In this document: in pieces, positions 19,028 to 27,887 of the stretch
How the letters are laid out: each line of letters opens with the position of its first letter
Numbering within the stretch: position 1 is the first letter of the stretch
Source of the DNA: Microcystis elabens FACHB-917
GTDB lineage: Bacteria > Cyanobacteriota > Cyanobacteriia > PCC-6307 > Cyanobiaceae
Reading direction: 5' to 3'
Assembly (NCBI RefSeq): GCF_014698445.1
Contig: NZ_JACJSZ010000010.1
Span: forward strand, 1-64,000
Length of the DNA: 64,000 nucleotides
Position numbers and translations under genes: made by a program
Notes under the pieces: generated by a model
What the model was told of the DNA's origin: nothing
The model's input: only the letters and a program-made list of their open reading frames with translations
The model's database searches: none

Positions 19028-20020
19028 GTGCTGCCGGACAGCGCCGCCGCCATCGCCCTGGCCGGCAGCGATGGCACTGCCCTGCGGCGGTTGGAAGCGC
19101 TGACGGGGGCCCAGATCGTCCTGAGGGGCCTCGACCTTCAGATCAGGGGCCGCAGCGCCCAGGTCGAGCGGCTGCAGGCGCTGATCCAACTGCTGGCGCC
19201 GCTGTGGCAGCGGGGCGAGCCCATCGGCCCGGTGGACATCCAGGCGGCCCTGACGGCCCTGGACACGGGCCGCTCCGACCAGCACCGCAGCATGGGGCTG
19301 CAGGTGCTGGCCACGAGCGTCACCGGCCGGCCATTGCGTCCCCGCACCCTGCGTCAGAACGCCTTTGTCGAGGCGATCGAACGCCACGACCTGACCCTGG
19401 CCATCGGCCCCGCCGGCACCGGCAAGACCTTCCTGGCGACGATCCTGGCCGTGCGGATGCTCCAGGAGCGCAAGGTGGAGCGGCTGGTGCTGACACGACC
19501 GGCGGTGGAGGCCGGTGAACGGCTGGGGTTCCTGCCCGGCGACCTGCAGCAGAAGGTGGACCCCTATCTGCGCCCCCTCTACGACGCCCTCCACGGACTT
19601 CTGGGTCAGGAGCGCACCAGCCAGCTGCTGGAGAAGGGGGTGATCGAGGTGGCGCCCCTCGCCTTCATGCGCGGCCGCACCCTGGCCGATGCCTTCGTGA
19701 TCCTCGACGAGGCCCAGAACACCACGTCGGCCCAGATGCGGATGTTGCTCACCCGGCTGGGGGAGAACTCCCGCATGGTCGTGACCGGAGACACCACCCA
19801 GATCGATCTGCCTCCAGGGCAGCTGAGCGGCCTTGTGGAAGCGGAGCAGGTGCTGGCCGGGGTCGAAGGGGTGGCGATCTGCCGCTTCTCCGACGCCGAC
19901 GTGGTGCGCCATCCGCTGGTGCAGCGGCTGGTGCAGGCCTACGCCCGCCGCGACGCCCGCCCGTCACCCCCCCCAGCCAGGAAGCGGACGGATGCCCCCC
20001 CTGCCCGATCAGACCCATGA
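19028..20020 (+). CDS. phoH: PhoH-like ATPase
   Basis: 330 residues from GTG 19028. PhoH-family proteins are cytoplasmic ATPases with an RNA-helicase-like fold, linked to RNA metabolism. The N-terminal 100 residues resemble the KH-like lead domain ([20 protein letters not shown]). The ATPase part shows Walker [38 protein letters not shown], Walker [17 protein letters not shown] and [12 protein letters not shown]. The C-terminal 25 residues are Pro/Arg-rich. The stop overlaps a small ATG-initiated reading frame (ATGA). Confidence 0.93.
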   Translation: MLPDSAAAIALAGSDGTALRRLEALTGAQIVLRGLDLQIRGRSAQVERLQALIQLLAPLWQRGEPIGPVDIQAALTALDTGRSDQHRSMGLQVLATSVTGRPLRPRTLRQNAFVEAIERHDLTLAIGPAGTGKTFLATILAVRMLQERKVERLVLTRPAVEAGERLGFLPGDLQQKVDPYLRPLYDALHGLLGQERTSQLLEKGVIEVAPLAFMRGRTLADAFVILDEAQNTTSAQMRMLLTRLGENSRMVVTGDTTQIDLPPGQLSGLVEAEQVLAGVEGVAICRFSDADVVRHPLVQRLVQAYARRDARPSPPPARKRTDAPPARSDP

Positions 20021-20124
20021 ACGGAGCGCAGCGGCTGCACATCCCGGCCCAGATCGCGCTGGCGGCCCTGGTGGCCGTGTGGCTCTGCCCCGGGTCGGGC
20101 CGCCCGTCCGGAGGGGACGCCTGA
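20017..20124 (+). CDS. Possible 35-residue hydrophobic peptide
   Basis: A short reading frame starts at the ATG that overlaps the phoH stop (ATGA). It encodes [20 protein letters not shown] followed by VWLCPGSG and ends at 20124. The first half is a plausible single membrane span or signal segment, with a Cys after it. The coupling overlap and the hydrophobic run are the only support; no family is recognised and it may be chance. Confidence 0.3.
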   Translation: MNGAQRLHIPAQIALAALVAVWLCPGSGRPSGGDA

Positions 20125-20192
20125 AGCCCTGTCGGAGCTCCGATCCCCATGGGGAGATCCGAACCGGCGCCCCCGCCGCAACCCTGGGGCCG

Positions 20193-20223
20193 CTGGCATG
20201 ATGCATTCAGTTTGAGATGCCAG
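20193..20223 (+). promoter_or_regulatory. Inverted repeat at the leader of the BI-1 family gene
   Basis: CTGGCAT (20193-20199) and ATGCCAG (20217-20223) form a perfect 7-base inverted repeat with a 17-base spacer, ending 4 bases before the ATG at 20228. The 3' arm would occlude the ribosome-binding region if paired. Possible translational control or operator; not verified. Confidence 0.25.
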
Positions 20224-20227
20224 CGCC

Positions 20228-20956
20228 ATGCCGGCCCGAAGCAATTTTCAGGAAGCCATCCGCGAGGCCCAGTCCAGCGCCCTGGTCGGGCCCAATGTGG
20301 TCAACAAGGCCCTTCCCTATGTGGGCGGCGGCATGGTGCTTACCGCCGCCGGCGTCGTCGGTGGGTTGTCAATGATCGGCAGCCCGATCTTCATGCCCCT
20401 GTTCTGGGTGGCGTTGATCGGCAACTTCATTCTGTTCTTCGTGGCCCAGAACGCCGCCATGAAGGGCAACAACGGCACCGCCCTGCCGATCCTGGCCACC
20501 TACAGCCTGATCACCGGCTTCACCCTCAGCGGGATCGTGGCGCTGGCCATCGGCACCGCCGGCATCGGTGCGATCGGCACCGCGGCCCTGGCCACCGGCA
20601 TCACCTTCGTGATTGCCTCGATGGTGGGCCGCAACATGAGCGACAACCTCGGCCAGGCGCTCAGCGGGGTGGTGGGCCTCGGCATCATCGGTTTGCTGAT
20701 CGCCATGGTGGTGCAGCTGGTGGGGGGGATCTTCATCCCCGGTTTCGGCGGCAACGGCTTCGAGCTGATGATCGCCGGCTTCGGCACCGTCCTGTTCGTT
20801 GGAGCTGCCTTCGTCGACTTCTACACCATGCCCCGTACTTACAGCGACGACCAGTATCTGGCCGGCGCCCTGGGCATGTACCTCACCTACATCAACCTCT
20901 TCATCTTCATCCTGCGGCTGATCATCGCTCTTCAGGGTGGCGGTCGCCGCGACTGA
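20228..20956 (+). CDS. Bax inhibitor-1 / YccA-family membrane protein
   Basis: 242 residues, starting MPARSNFQEAIREAQSSALV. Seven hydrophobic spans cover most of the chain, with the conserved ATYSLITGFTLSGI, FVDFYTMPRTYSDDQYL and a final span (LYLTYINLF-type) ending in GGGRRD. Bacterial BI-1 relatives are inner-membrane proteins, some of them pH-dependent calcium leak channels; some (YccA) modulate FtsH. The exact role here is unknown. A putative terminator follows. Confidence 0.9.
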   Translation: MPARSNFQEAIREAQSSALVGPNVVNKALPYVGGGMVLTAAGVVGGLSMIGSPIFMPLFWVALIGNFILFFVAQNAAMKGNNGTALPILATYSLITGFTLSGIVALAIGTAGIGAIGTAALATGITFVIASMVGRNMSDNLGQALSGVVGLGIIGLLIAMVVQLVGGIFIPGFGGNGFELMIAGFGTVLFVGAAFVDFYTMPRTYSDDQYLAGALGMYLTYINLFIFILRLIIALQGGGRRD

Positions 20957-20993
20957 GCTGCGATCCTCATCGTCAGCAGAGACGTTTCATGGG

Positions 20994-21022
20994 CCTGTCC
21001 TCTGAGGATGGGTCCATTTTTT
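20994..21022 (+). terminator. Putative terminator after the BI-1 family gene
   Basis: An 8-pair stem with two wobbles (20994-21001 with 21005-21012, 3-base loop) is followed after four bases by six T (21017-21022). It is weaker than a classical terminator but well placed. Confidence 0.45.
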
Positions 21023-21143
21023 ATCGTCGGGCACCCCTGCCGGTCAGACCGATCTTCAGGGTCTGCCGCCCCTTGGTCCGCCGGCAGCCGTGGCGTCCGC
21101 TCCGCAGACATACCGCGAGCGCCCAGCTAAGCTCCCCAAGATT

Positions 21144-21161
21144 CCTGCCCATCCGGGCAGG
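21144..21161 (+). promoter_or_regulatory. Hairpin in the gmd leader
   Basis: CCTGCCC and GGGCAGG form a perfect 7-pair stem with an ATCC loop, 81 bases before the gmd ATG. A TAAGCT box at 21128-21133 just upstream could be the -10. There is no T-run, so it would be a leader hairpin (stability or attenuation) rather than a terminator. Confidence 0.3.
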
Positions 21162-21241
21162 ACGGGAACATGCGCAGGAGCCATCCGCACTCCCGCTCGG
21201 CTGGGTCCGTCCATCCACCTTACGAACACAACGGAAACCCC

Positions 21242-22366
21242 ATGACCAAAACGGCTCTGATCACCGGGATCACCGGCCAGGACGGTTCCTACCTGGCGGA
21301 GCTGCTCCTGGAGAAAGGGTATGTGGTGCATGGGATCAAGCGACGGGCCAGCAGCTTCAACACCGACAGGATCGACCACCTCTACCAGGATCCCCACGAA
21401 CAGAATCCCCGCCTGGTTCTGCACTACGGCGATCTGACCGACTCCACCAATCTGATCCGCATCGTTCAGCAGATCCAGCCTGACGAGATCTACAACCTCG
21501 GTGCCCAGAGCCACGTGGCCGTGAGTTTCGAAAGCCCCGAATACACCGCCAACTCCGATGCCCTCGGCACCCTGCGAATCCTTGAAGCCGTCCGCATCCT
21601 GGGCCTGACCGACAGGACCCGCATCTACCAGGCCAGCACCAGCGAACTCTACGGGTTGGTGCAGGAGATTCCCCAGAAGGAAACCACTCCGTTCTACCCT
21701 CGCAGCCCCTACGGAGTAGCGAAACTCTACGCCTACTGGATCACGGTCAACTACCGCGAGGCCTACGGAATGTACGCCTGCAACGGCATCCTCTTCAACC
21801 ACGAAAGCCCCCGGCGGGGAGAGACCTTCGTGACCCGGAAGATCACCAGGGGGCTGGCCCGCATCGATGCCGGTCTCGATCAGAACCTGTTCATGGGCAA
21901 CCTCGACTCTCTCCGGGACTGGGGTCACGCCCGGGATTATGTGGAGATGCAGTGGCGCATGCTTCAGCAGGAGCAACCCGAGGACTTCGTGATCGCCACG
22001 GGGCGGCAGGAATCGGTGCGCCGCTTCATCGAGCTCACCGCCCAGGAGCTCGGCTGGGGAGGCATCGCCTGGAGCGGCAGCGGCGTTGAGGAGACGGGCG
22101 CGCGCCGCGACACCGGTGCGACGGTGGTGCGGATCGACCGGCGCTACTTCCGTCCGGCGGAGGTGGAGACCCTGCTGGGGGATCCCACCCGCGCCCGGGA
22201 GCGGTTGGGGTGGACCCCCACCACCACCCTGGAGGAACTGGTGGCGGAGATGGTCGCCACCGACAAGGTGGAGGCCGCCAAGGAGGCCACCCTGCGTCGG
22301 GAGGGATTCACCGTCGTCGGCTCGATGGAGAATCCCCCCCAGGTTGGCCTGACGACTGCCCCGTGA
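21242..22366 (+). CDS. gmd: GDP-mannose 4,6-dehydratase
   Basis: 374 residues from ATG 21242. It converts GDP-D-mannose to GDP-4-keto-6-deoxy-D-mannose with bound NADP, the first committed step to GDP-L-fucose. The extended-SDR Rossmann motif is [19 protein letters not shown]. The catalytic region has [13 protein letters not shown] and [12 protein letters not shown] (Tyr-x3-Lys), and the Gmd-specific [16 protein letters not shown] follows. Length is normal. The next gene is fcl, which completes the pathway. Confidence 0.97.
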   Translation: MTKTALITGITGQDGSYLAELLLEKGYVVHGIKRRASSFNTDRIDHLYQDPHEQNPRLVLHYGDLTDSTNLIRIVQQIQPDEIYNLGAQSHVAVSFESPEYTANSDALGTLRILEAVRILGLTDRTRIYQASTSELYGLVQEIPQKETTPFYPRSPYGVAKLYAYWITVNYREAYGMYACNGILFNHESPRRGETFVTRKITRGLARIDAGLDQNLFMGNLDSLRDWGHARDYVEMQWRMLQQEQPEDFVIATGRQESVRRFIELTAQELGWGGIAWSGSGVEETGARRDTGATVVRIDRRYFRPAEVETLLGDPTRARERLGWTPTTTLEELVAEMVATDKVEAAKEATLRREGFTVVGSMENPPQVGLTTAP

Positions 22367-22496
22367 ACGGGCCAGCGAAGTGCCGCTATGGTCATGGCTC
22401 GATTCTGTTTCTGTTGCGCCAGATCCGCGCTCTGACGATGCCCTGCACACCGGACCCCATCACCGTTCAGAAGCGCAAGGCCCTCACCATGTCCCC

Positions 22497-23465
22497 ATGC
22501 TGATCTCCACCAACGACAGGATCTTCGTCGCCGGCCATCGCGGCATGGCCGGCTCGGCCATTGCCCGATGCCTGCAGGCGGAGGGCTACGGGCACCTGCT
22601 GACGGTCAGCCGCTCCGACCTTGATCTGATGGATGGGGCTGCGGTGGCGGCATGGTTCGCCGACCAGCGGCCGGACGTGGTGGTGCTGGCGGCAGCCCGG
22701 GTGGGGGGGATCCTGGCCAACTCCACGTTCCCCGCCGACTTCCTGCTCGACAATCTCAAGATCCAGCAGAACGTGATCGAGAACGCCTGGCGGCAGGGCA
22801 CCCGTCGCCTGCTGTTCCTCGGCAGCAGCTGCATCTACCCCAAATGGGCCGAACAGCCGATCCGGGAAGAGTCCCTGCTCGGGGGGCCGCTGGAGCCCAC
22901 CAACGAGTGGTACGCGATCGCCAAGATCACCGGCATCCAGCTGTGCCGGGCCCTGCGACTGCAGCACGGCTTCGACGCCATCAGCCTGATGCCCACCAAT
23001 CTCTATGGCCCGGGTGACAACTACCACCCCACCAACAGCCATGTGCTGCCCGGCCTGATCCGCCGCTTCCAGGAGGCGCGCGAGTCCGGAGCCGACGAGG
23101 TGGTCTGCTGGGGGACCGGTCGTCCCCTGCGGGAGTTTCTCCATGTCGACGACCTGGCCTCGGCGGCCCTGTTCTGCCTGCGTCACTGGCAACCGGGCAC
23201 CGATGAGCTCCAGCACATCAACGTCGGCACCGGATCGGAGGTGAGCATCCAGGCGCTGGCCACGATGGTGGCGGAGGCCGTCGGCTTCCGCGGACGGATC
23301 CTCTGGGACGTCTCCAAGCCCGACGGCACACCCCGCAAGCTCCTCGATGTCAGTCGGCTGGCCGCCCTGGGCTGGCGGGCCTCGATTCCCCTGGAGGAGG
23401 GGCTCCGCCGCACCGTGGCAGAATTCGTCTGCGAGCGGGCGAGCGGTGCCGAAGTGCGGCTGTGA
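22497..23465 (+). CDS. fcl: GDP-L-fucose synthase
   Basis: 322 residues from ATG 22497 (MLISTNDRIFVAGHRG); an open frame begins earlier but the conserved protein starts here. The enzyme epimerises C3 and C5 and reduces C4 of GDP-4-keto-6-deoxymannose with NADPH. Motifs: VAGHRGMAGSAIAR, AAARVGGILANSTFPADF, FLGSSCIYPKWAEQPI, NEWYAIAKITGIQLC (Tyr-x3-Lys) and LMPTNLYGPGDNYHP. Its stop overlaps the GTG of galE by 4 bases, so the two are translationally coupled. Confidence 0.96.
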   Translation: MLISTNDRIFVAGHRGMAGSAIARCLQAEGYGHLLTVSRSDLDLMDGAAVAAWFADQRPDVVVLAAARVGGILANSTFPADFLLDNLKIQQNVIENAWRQGTRRLLFLGSSCIYPKWAEQPIREESLLGGPLEPTNEWYAIAKITGIQLCRALRLQHGFDAISLMPTNLYGPGDNYHPTNSHVLPGLIRRFQEARESGADEVVCWGTGRPLREFLHVDDLASAALFCLRHWQPGTDELQHINVGTGSEVSIQALATMVAEAVGFRGRILWDVSKPDGTPRKLLDVSRLAALGWRASIPLEEGLRRTVAEFVCERASGAEVRL

Positions 23466-24508
23466 GAATCCTGGTCACCGGTGGCGCCGGCTACATCGGC
23501 AGCCATGCCGTCAGGGCCCTGACGCGGGCGGGCCACCAGCCGGTGGTGCTCGACAACCTGGTCTACGGCCATGCCGACATCGTCGAGAAGACCCTCAAGG
23601 TGCCGCTGGTGCTGGGCCAGGTGGGCGACCGGGAAGTGCTCGAACCGCTGCTGCGCGGCCGCCATCCCGCCCTCGACGGCACGGCCCTGGAAGGCAGGCC
23701 GATCGAGGCGGTGCTCCACTTCGCCGCCTACGCCTATGTGGGTGAATCGGTGAACGATCCAGCCAAGTACTACCGCAACAACCTGGGCGACACGCTCACC
23801 CTGCTCGAAGCCCTGGTGGCCACCGAGCGGCCGTTGCCGATCGTCTTCTCCTCCACCTGCGCCACCTACGGCATTCCCCAGCAGGTGCCGATCACCGAGG
23901 ACCACCCCCAGGCGCCGATCAATCCCTACGGCCGCAGCAAGTGGATGGTGGAGCAGCTGCTCACCGACTTCGCGGCGGCCTACGGCCTGCCCAGCGTGAT
24001 CTTCCGCTACTTCAATGCCGCCGGTGCCGACCCCGACGGCGACCTGGGGGAGGATCACAACCCGGAGACCCACCTGATCCCGCGGGTGCTCGACACCATG
24101 AGCGGTCGGGAACCCTACCTGCAGATCTTCGGCGACGACTACCCCACCCCGGACGGCACCTGCATTCGCGATTACATCCACGTGGCCGACCTGGCCGATG
24201 CCCACGTCCTGGGGCTGGAGCGGCTGCTGCGGCTGCGGGAACGGGAGGAGACCGAGCGCCGACCGCTGATCTACAACCTCGGCAACGGCACCGGCTACTC
24301 GGTCCAGCAGGTGATCGAGACCGCCAAGGCCGTGACCGGCCGCGGCCTGCTGGCCCATGTGGCCAAGCGCCGGGACGGTGACCCTCCCCAGCTGGTGGCC
24401 GGGGCCACCCGGGCCCACCATGAACTCGGCTGGCGGCCCCGCTTCCCGGAACTGGAAACGATCATCGAGCACGCCTGGGCCTGGCACCAGCGGCGTCACC
24501 AGGGCTGA
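23462..24508 (+). CDS. galE: UDP-glucose 4-epimerase
   Basis: 348 residues from GTG 23462, in a GTGA overlap with fcl. GalE interconverts UDP-glucose and UDP-galactose using tightly bound NAD. Motifs: ILVTGGAGYIGSHAVRAL, VLHFAAYAYVGESVNDP, VFSSTCATYGIP, NPYGRSKWMVEQ (Tyr-x3-Lys) and FRYFNAAGADPDGDLGE. UDP-Gal from here is also the substrate of the UDP-galactopyranose mutase at 7757-8884. The last 47 bases overlap the convergent gene on the minus strand. Confidence 0.95.
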   Translation: MRILVTGGAGYIGSHAVRALTRAGHQPVVLDNLVYGHADIVEKTLKVPLVLGQVGDREVLEPLLRGRHPALDGTALEGRPIEAVLHFAAYAYVGESVNDPAKYYRNNLGDTLTLLEALVATERPLPIVFSSTCATYGIPQQVPITEDHPQAPINPYGRSKWMVEQLLTDFAAAYGLPSVIFRYFNAAGADPDGDLGEDHNPETHLIPRVLDTMSGREPYLQIFGDDYPTPDGTCIRDYIHVADLADAHVLGLERLLRLREREETERRPLIYNLGNGTGYSVQQVIETAKAVTGRGLLAHVAKRRDGDPPQLVAGATRAHHELGWRPRFPELETIIEHAWAWHQRRHQG

Positions 24509-25652
24509 GGCCCCCCGCCCCAGGCCAGGGCCTTGCCAGGGGCTCGCCGATGAAGACCCCCTGGCCGGGCATGGCCACGCTGCGCCAGTAGCTCTCGATC
24601 AGGGTGTCACCGCGGAGGTAGTAGGTGAGCAGCAGGCCGGGATCGGGAAACTTCGCCGTGAAGTTGCACGGCTCCACCACGGTGCCGTAGCTGCCGGTGG
24701 CGCCGGCCTCGAGCCAGCGGAGCGCACTCATCTGCGGGCTGTCGGTCAGCTGTCCCCCCAGGGAGGTGAGGTGATCGGCGATGGCCCCCGGCCGGAAGCG
24801 GTTGGTGCGCAGGCCCACGGGGACGGCCAGACCCGTGATGTAAGCCATCACGTCCTTGGCCCCCACCAGGGTGTCGCCCACGACGATCCGCACCCGCAGG
24901 CGGGAGCCGATGGCGGCCCTGACCCGTTCGTAACCGGCGGCACGTCGGTTGCGCCGGGCATCGCTGGTGCTCAGCAGATAGGCCGTCCCCGGAGGGGCGG
25001 TGCCGTCCGAGGCCACACCCTGCTGGATCAGGCGCCTGGCCGTCGCCGCGCTGGTGGCCGCCAGCATCATGCTGGGCCGCACCCGCAGCTGATCCCAGGG
25101 ACGGCGCACGTCACCGCGGGCAAACAGGGGGCTCAGGGCGGTGGTGCGGCAACCGCTGGCGCAGAAGCGCGGATCGAGGCCGAAGCTGAAGGCGCTGGTG
25201 ATCGACTGGCAGCCGACCCGGTACGGGGCCGCCCAGGCCAGGGCATAGACCTGGACATGGGCCGGGGTCTGGCGGTCGACGCTGGCCTTGAGGCGGCGGA
25301 ACAGTTCTGGGTTCAGCGACGATTCCCCAGGCGGAAAGCGTAGCCGGATCACCTGGTCGGATGGGATCAGTCGGGCCGCCTGGTACAGCCGGCCGATGGT
25401 CTCACTGAGGGGATCGGCGGCGTTGATGATGATCGCCAGATGGCGATGGTCGAGGGGACCGCGGGAGGGCGACCCCGGGCCGGTGAAGCGTCGTGCGCCC
25501 CATGGGCGACCACTGGCCACCAGGGCCAGGGGCAGAAGCAGGGCCAGCACCATGGCCAACCGGCGGCATGTCAGCCTCAACAGGCCGGCGGCGGCGTGTC
25601 GCTTCCCGGCCGGGGAGCGGGGAACCGGTGGCCGTGGCGGAAGCGGGGCCAT
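24462..25652 (-). CDS. TIGR03790-like exported protein of unknown function
   Basis: 396 residues; the first 50 contain a basic stretch and a hydrophobic run (RLAMVLALLLPLALVASG) that looks like a signal peptide or anchor. The body starts HLAIIINAADPLSETIGRLY then IPSDQVIRLRFP, the pattern I associate with the TIGR03790 family, a sporadically distributed family of cyanobacteria and other exopolysaccharide producers whose function is unknown. Further conserved-looking text: LLSTSDARRNR, DVMAYITGLAVPVGL, AGATGSYGTVVEPCNFTAKF and TLIESYWRSVAMPGQG. It is divergent from the flippase gene and overlaps galE tail to tail. Confidence 0.8.
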   Translation of the reverse strand: MAPLPPRPPVPRSPAGKRHAAAGLLRLTCRRLAMVLALLLPLALVASGRPWGARRFTGPGSPSRGPLDHRHLAIIINAADPLSETIGRLYQAARLIPSDQVIRLRFPPGESSLNPELFRRLKASVDRQTPAHVQVYALAWAAPYRVGCQSITSAFSFGLDPRFCASGCRTTALSPLFARGDVRRPWDQLRVRPSMMLAATSAATARRLIQQGVASDGTAPPGTAYLLSTSDARRNRRAAGYERVRAAIGSRLRVRIVVGDTLVGAKDVMAYITGLAVPVGLRTNRFRPGAIADHLTSLGGQLTDSPQMSALRWLEAGATGSYGTVVEPCNFTAKFPDPGLLLTYYLRGDTLIESYWRSVAMPGQGVFIGEPLARPWPGAGGLSPGDAAGARPRRAR

Positions 25653-25772
25653 GGCGGAAGTGGCGCGACAGGGGGCTGGGTCGACAGAGGCGGCCCCTGC
25701 CCTGCCCCGCCCTGGCCGCCGCTGGGACGATGGTAGAACCAGCCTCCGTCATGCAGGCCCACGGTGGCGACC

Positions 25773-25778
25773 TAGATT
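25773..25778 (+). promoter_or_regulatory. Possible -10 element upstream of the ABC flippase
   Basis: TAGATT, in the 266-base gap between divergent genes, fits TANNNT and lies 141 bases before the flippase ATG at 25919. The gap must hold promoters for both directions; nothing else was resolved in it. Confidence 0.25.
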
Positions 25779-25918
25779 TCGCCTGACGGTGCATCCGCAC
25801 GTTGCCATCCCGATCCCGGCCTCGTCACCCGTGGGCGGCCCTCCGCTCCGAGACAGGACGTCGCAGGCACCCCCATTCCCCAGCCGCCGATTCCCGCTCC
25901 CCTTCCGCCTCGCCGTTG

Positions 25919-27838
25919 ATGCCGCTTCTCCACCGCATCGCCAGACGACTCCCGAGCCCCCTGCTTGCCCCCCTCACCGACCAGAGGCCCGCAGCACGCC
26001 TGATCCGGCAATCGGCGAAGAAGCACTGGAAGCTGCTGGCCCTCAACTTCTCCACCAGCCTGGCCGCCAGCCTGAGCGAGGGCGCCACCCTGGGGATCAT
26101 CTTCCTTTCCGTCAGCCTGATCAGCGCCCCGGAGAACAGTGACTGGAGCAGGATCTCCATCCTCGGTTCCCTCGACCGGCTTCCCTGGCTGCAGGACTGG
26201 CTCAACAGTGCCCTCAGCACCCGCGGCGGCCGCGACGTGATCTTCATACTTCTCCTGGCCACCGCTGTGGCCCTGCAGGGCCTGATGGCGGCGACCAGTT
26301 ACGTCAACAGCATCAGCACCGCCGTGATGGGGGCCCGCATGGGCACCGAAATCACCGGCAGGCTCAACGATCGGGTCCTCTCCCTCACCTTCGGCTGCGC
26401 CAGTCGGTACCGCGTCGGCGACCTGCTGAACTACGTCGGCTCCGGGGGCAGCACCGTTCAGAAGGAGATCAGCCTGGCCAATGGCCTGTTGATGAACAGC
26501 CTGCAGCTGACCATCTACCTGGCCATCCTGGTGGCCATCTCCCCCTGGCTTCTGCTGGTGGCCTTCGCCATGGCTGCCGTGATGCAGACAGTCCAGAAGG
26601 TCCTGCTGCCGCGGATCCGCAAGAATTCACGGGAGCAGCAGAAAGTGGGCGTCGAGCTATCCAGCCATCAGAACGAACAGATCCAGGGTCTTCGGCTGCT
26701 GCACAGCACCGGCCAGCTGGAGAGTTCCAGGAAAAGACTGAAGGATCTGCTCCAAGAAAGCAGACGGCTGTCGATTCGGCAGAGCAAGCTCTCTAACATC
26801 GTGCAGCCGATTTCCAACATGCTGCCGATCATCTCGATCGCCATCATTGCGGCCCTCAGTCTGCTGATCTTCAAGGATCGCAGCAGTGGCGTTCTTCCCA
26901 GCCTGGTGACCTTCATCATCGCTCTCCAGAGACTCAACCAGCGGGTCGGGACCCTGACGGGCCTGGCCACGGGGTATGCCGCCAACAGCGCCAGTGTGGA
27001 GCGGCTCAGTCAGATTCTTCGCGACGACGACAAGCAGTTCGTCCGCACCGGTGGTGTACCGTTCACGGCCCTTCGCCAGGGAATCCACCTGGACGATGTC
27101 TCGCTTCGCTACAGCCCTGAGCTGCCGGAGGCCCTGTCCAGCATCCACCTGAGCATCGGCCGTGGCCAGACGGTGGCGCTGGTGGGCTCGAGCGGGGCCG
27201 GCAAGAGCTCCATCGCGGATCTGCTGGTGGGGCTCTACGAACCCACCGGAGGCCGCATCCTCATCGATGGGGTCGACCTGCGGACGATCCATCTGGCCAG
27301 CTGGCAACAGCGGCTGGGAGTCGTCAGCCAGGACACCTTCCTGTTCAACGCCAGCATCGCCAGCAACATCGGATTCGGCGTCGAAGATGCCTCCATGGAC
27401 GACATCGTGGAGGCGGCCACGAAGGCCCAGGCAGCCCGTTTCATCGCCGATCTTCCCGAGGGCTATAACACTATTATCGGTGAACGTGGTTATCGACTGA
27501 GCGGTGGCCAGCGCCAGAGGATCTCCCTGGCCCGGGCAATTCTGCGCAAGCCGGAACTGCTGATTCTCGATGAGGCCACCAGCGCCCTCGACAGCCAGAG
27601 CGAACGGCTGGTGCAACAGGCGATCGAACAGTTCGAGCGCCAGCACACGGTGCTGGTGATCGCCCACCGCCTCAGTACGATTGTCAATGCAGACATGATC
27701 TGTATGCTTTCCGAGGGCAGGATTGTGGAGAGGGGTCTTCACCATGATCTGCTCCATGAGGAAGGCCTCTACGCGAAGCTATGGAGCGACCAATCCAAGC
27801 ATCCCCTCGAGAAACCAGTCACGCCGGCCACGGTCTGA
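25919..27838 (+). CDS. ABC transporter, MsbA/PglK-type lipid-linked glycan flippase
   Basis: 639 residues from ATG 25919. The N-terminal half holds six membrane spans of an ABC exporter, the C-terminal half a full ATPase domain: Walker A VGSSGAGKSSIADLLVG, Q-loop VVSQDTFLFNAS, signature RLSGGQRQRISLARAI, Walker B LLILDEATSALDSQ and the switch His in VIAHRLSTI. Being a fused permease-ATPase at the head of a glycosyltransferase operon, it most likely flips polyprenyl-linked oligosaccharide across the inner membrane, like PglK; a lipid A or generic exporter role is possible. The following gene starts 49 bases later. Confidence 0.92.
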   Translation: MPLLHRIARRLPSPLLAPLTDQRPAARLIRQSAKKHWKLLALNFSTSLAASLSEGATLGIIFLSVSLISAPENSDWSRISILGSLDRLPWLQDWLNSALSTRGGRDVIFILLLATAVALQGLMAATSYVNSISTAVMGARMGTEITGRLNDRVLSLTFGCASRYRVGDLLNYVGSGGSTVQKEISLANGLLMNSLQLTIYLAILVAISPWLLLVAFAMAAVMQTVQKVLLPRIRKNSREQQKVGVELSSHQNEQIQGLRLLHSTGQLESSRKRLKDLLQESRRLSIRQSKLSNIVQPISNMLPIISIAIIAALSLLIFKDRSSGVLPSLVTFIIALQRLNQRVGTLTGLATGYAANSASVERLSQILRDDDKQFVRTGGVPFTALRQGIHLDDVSLRYSPELPEALSSIHLSIGRGQTVALVGSSGAGKSSIADLLVGLYEPTGGRILIDGVDLRTIHLASWQQRLGVVSQDTFLFNASIASNIGFGVEDASMDDIVEAATKAQAARFIADLPEGYNTIIGERGYRLSGGQRQRISLARAILRKPELLILDEATSALDSQSERLVQQAIEQFERQHTVLVIAHRLSTIVNADMICMLSEGRIVERGLHHDLLHEEGLYAKLWSDQSKHPLEKPVTPATV

Positions 27839-27887
27839 TGGTTCCACCAGCCCCCATGGCGACCTTGCAGGAGTCCACATCCTTGCC

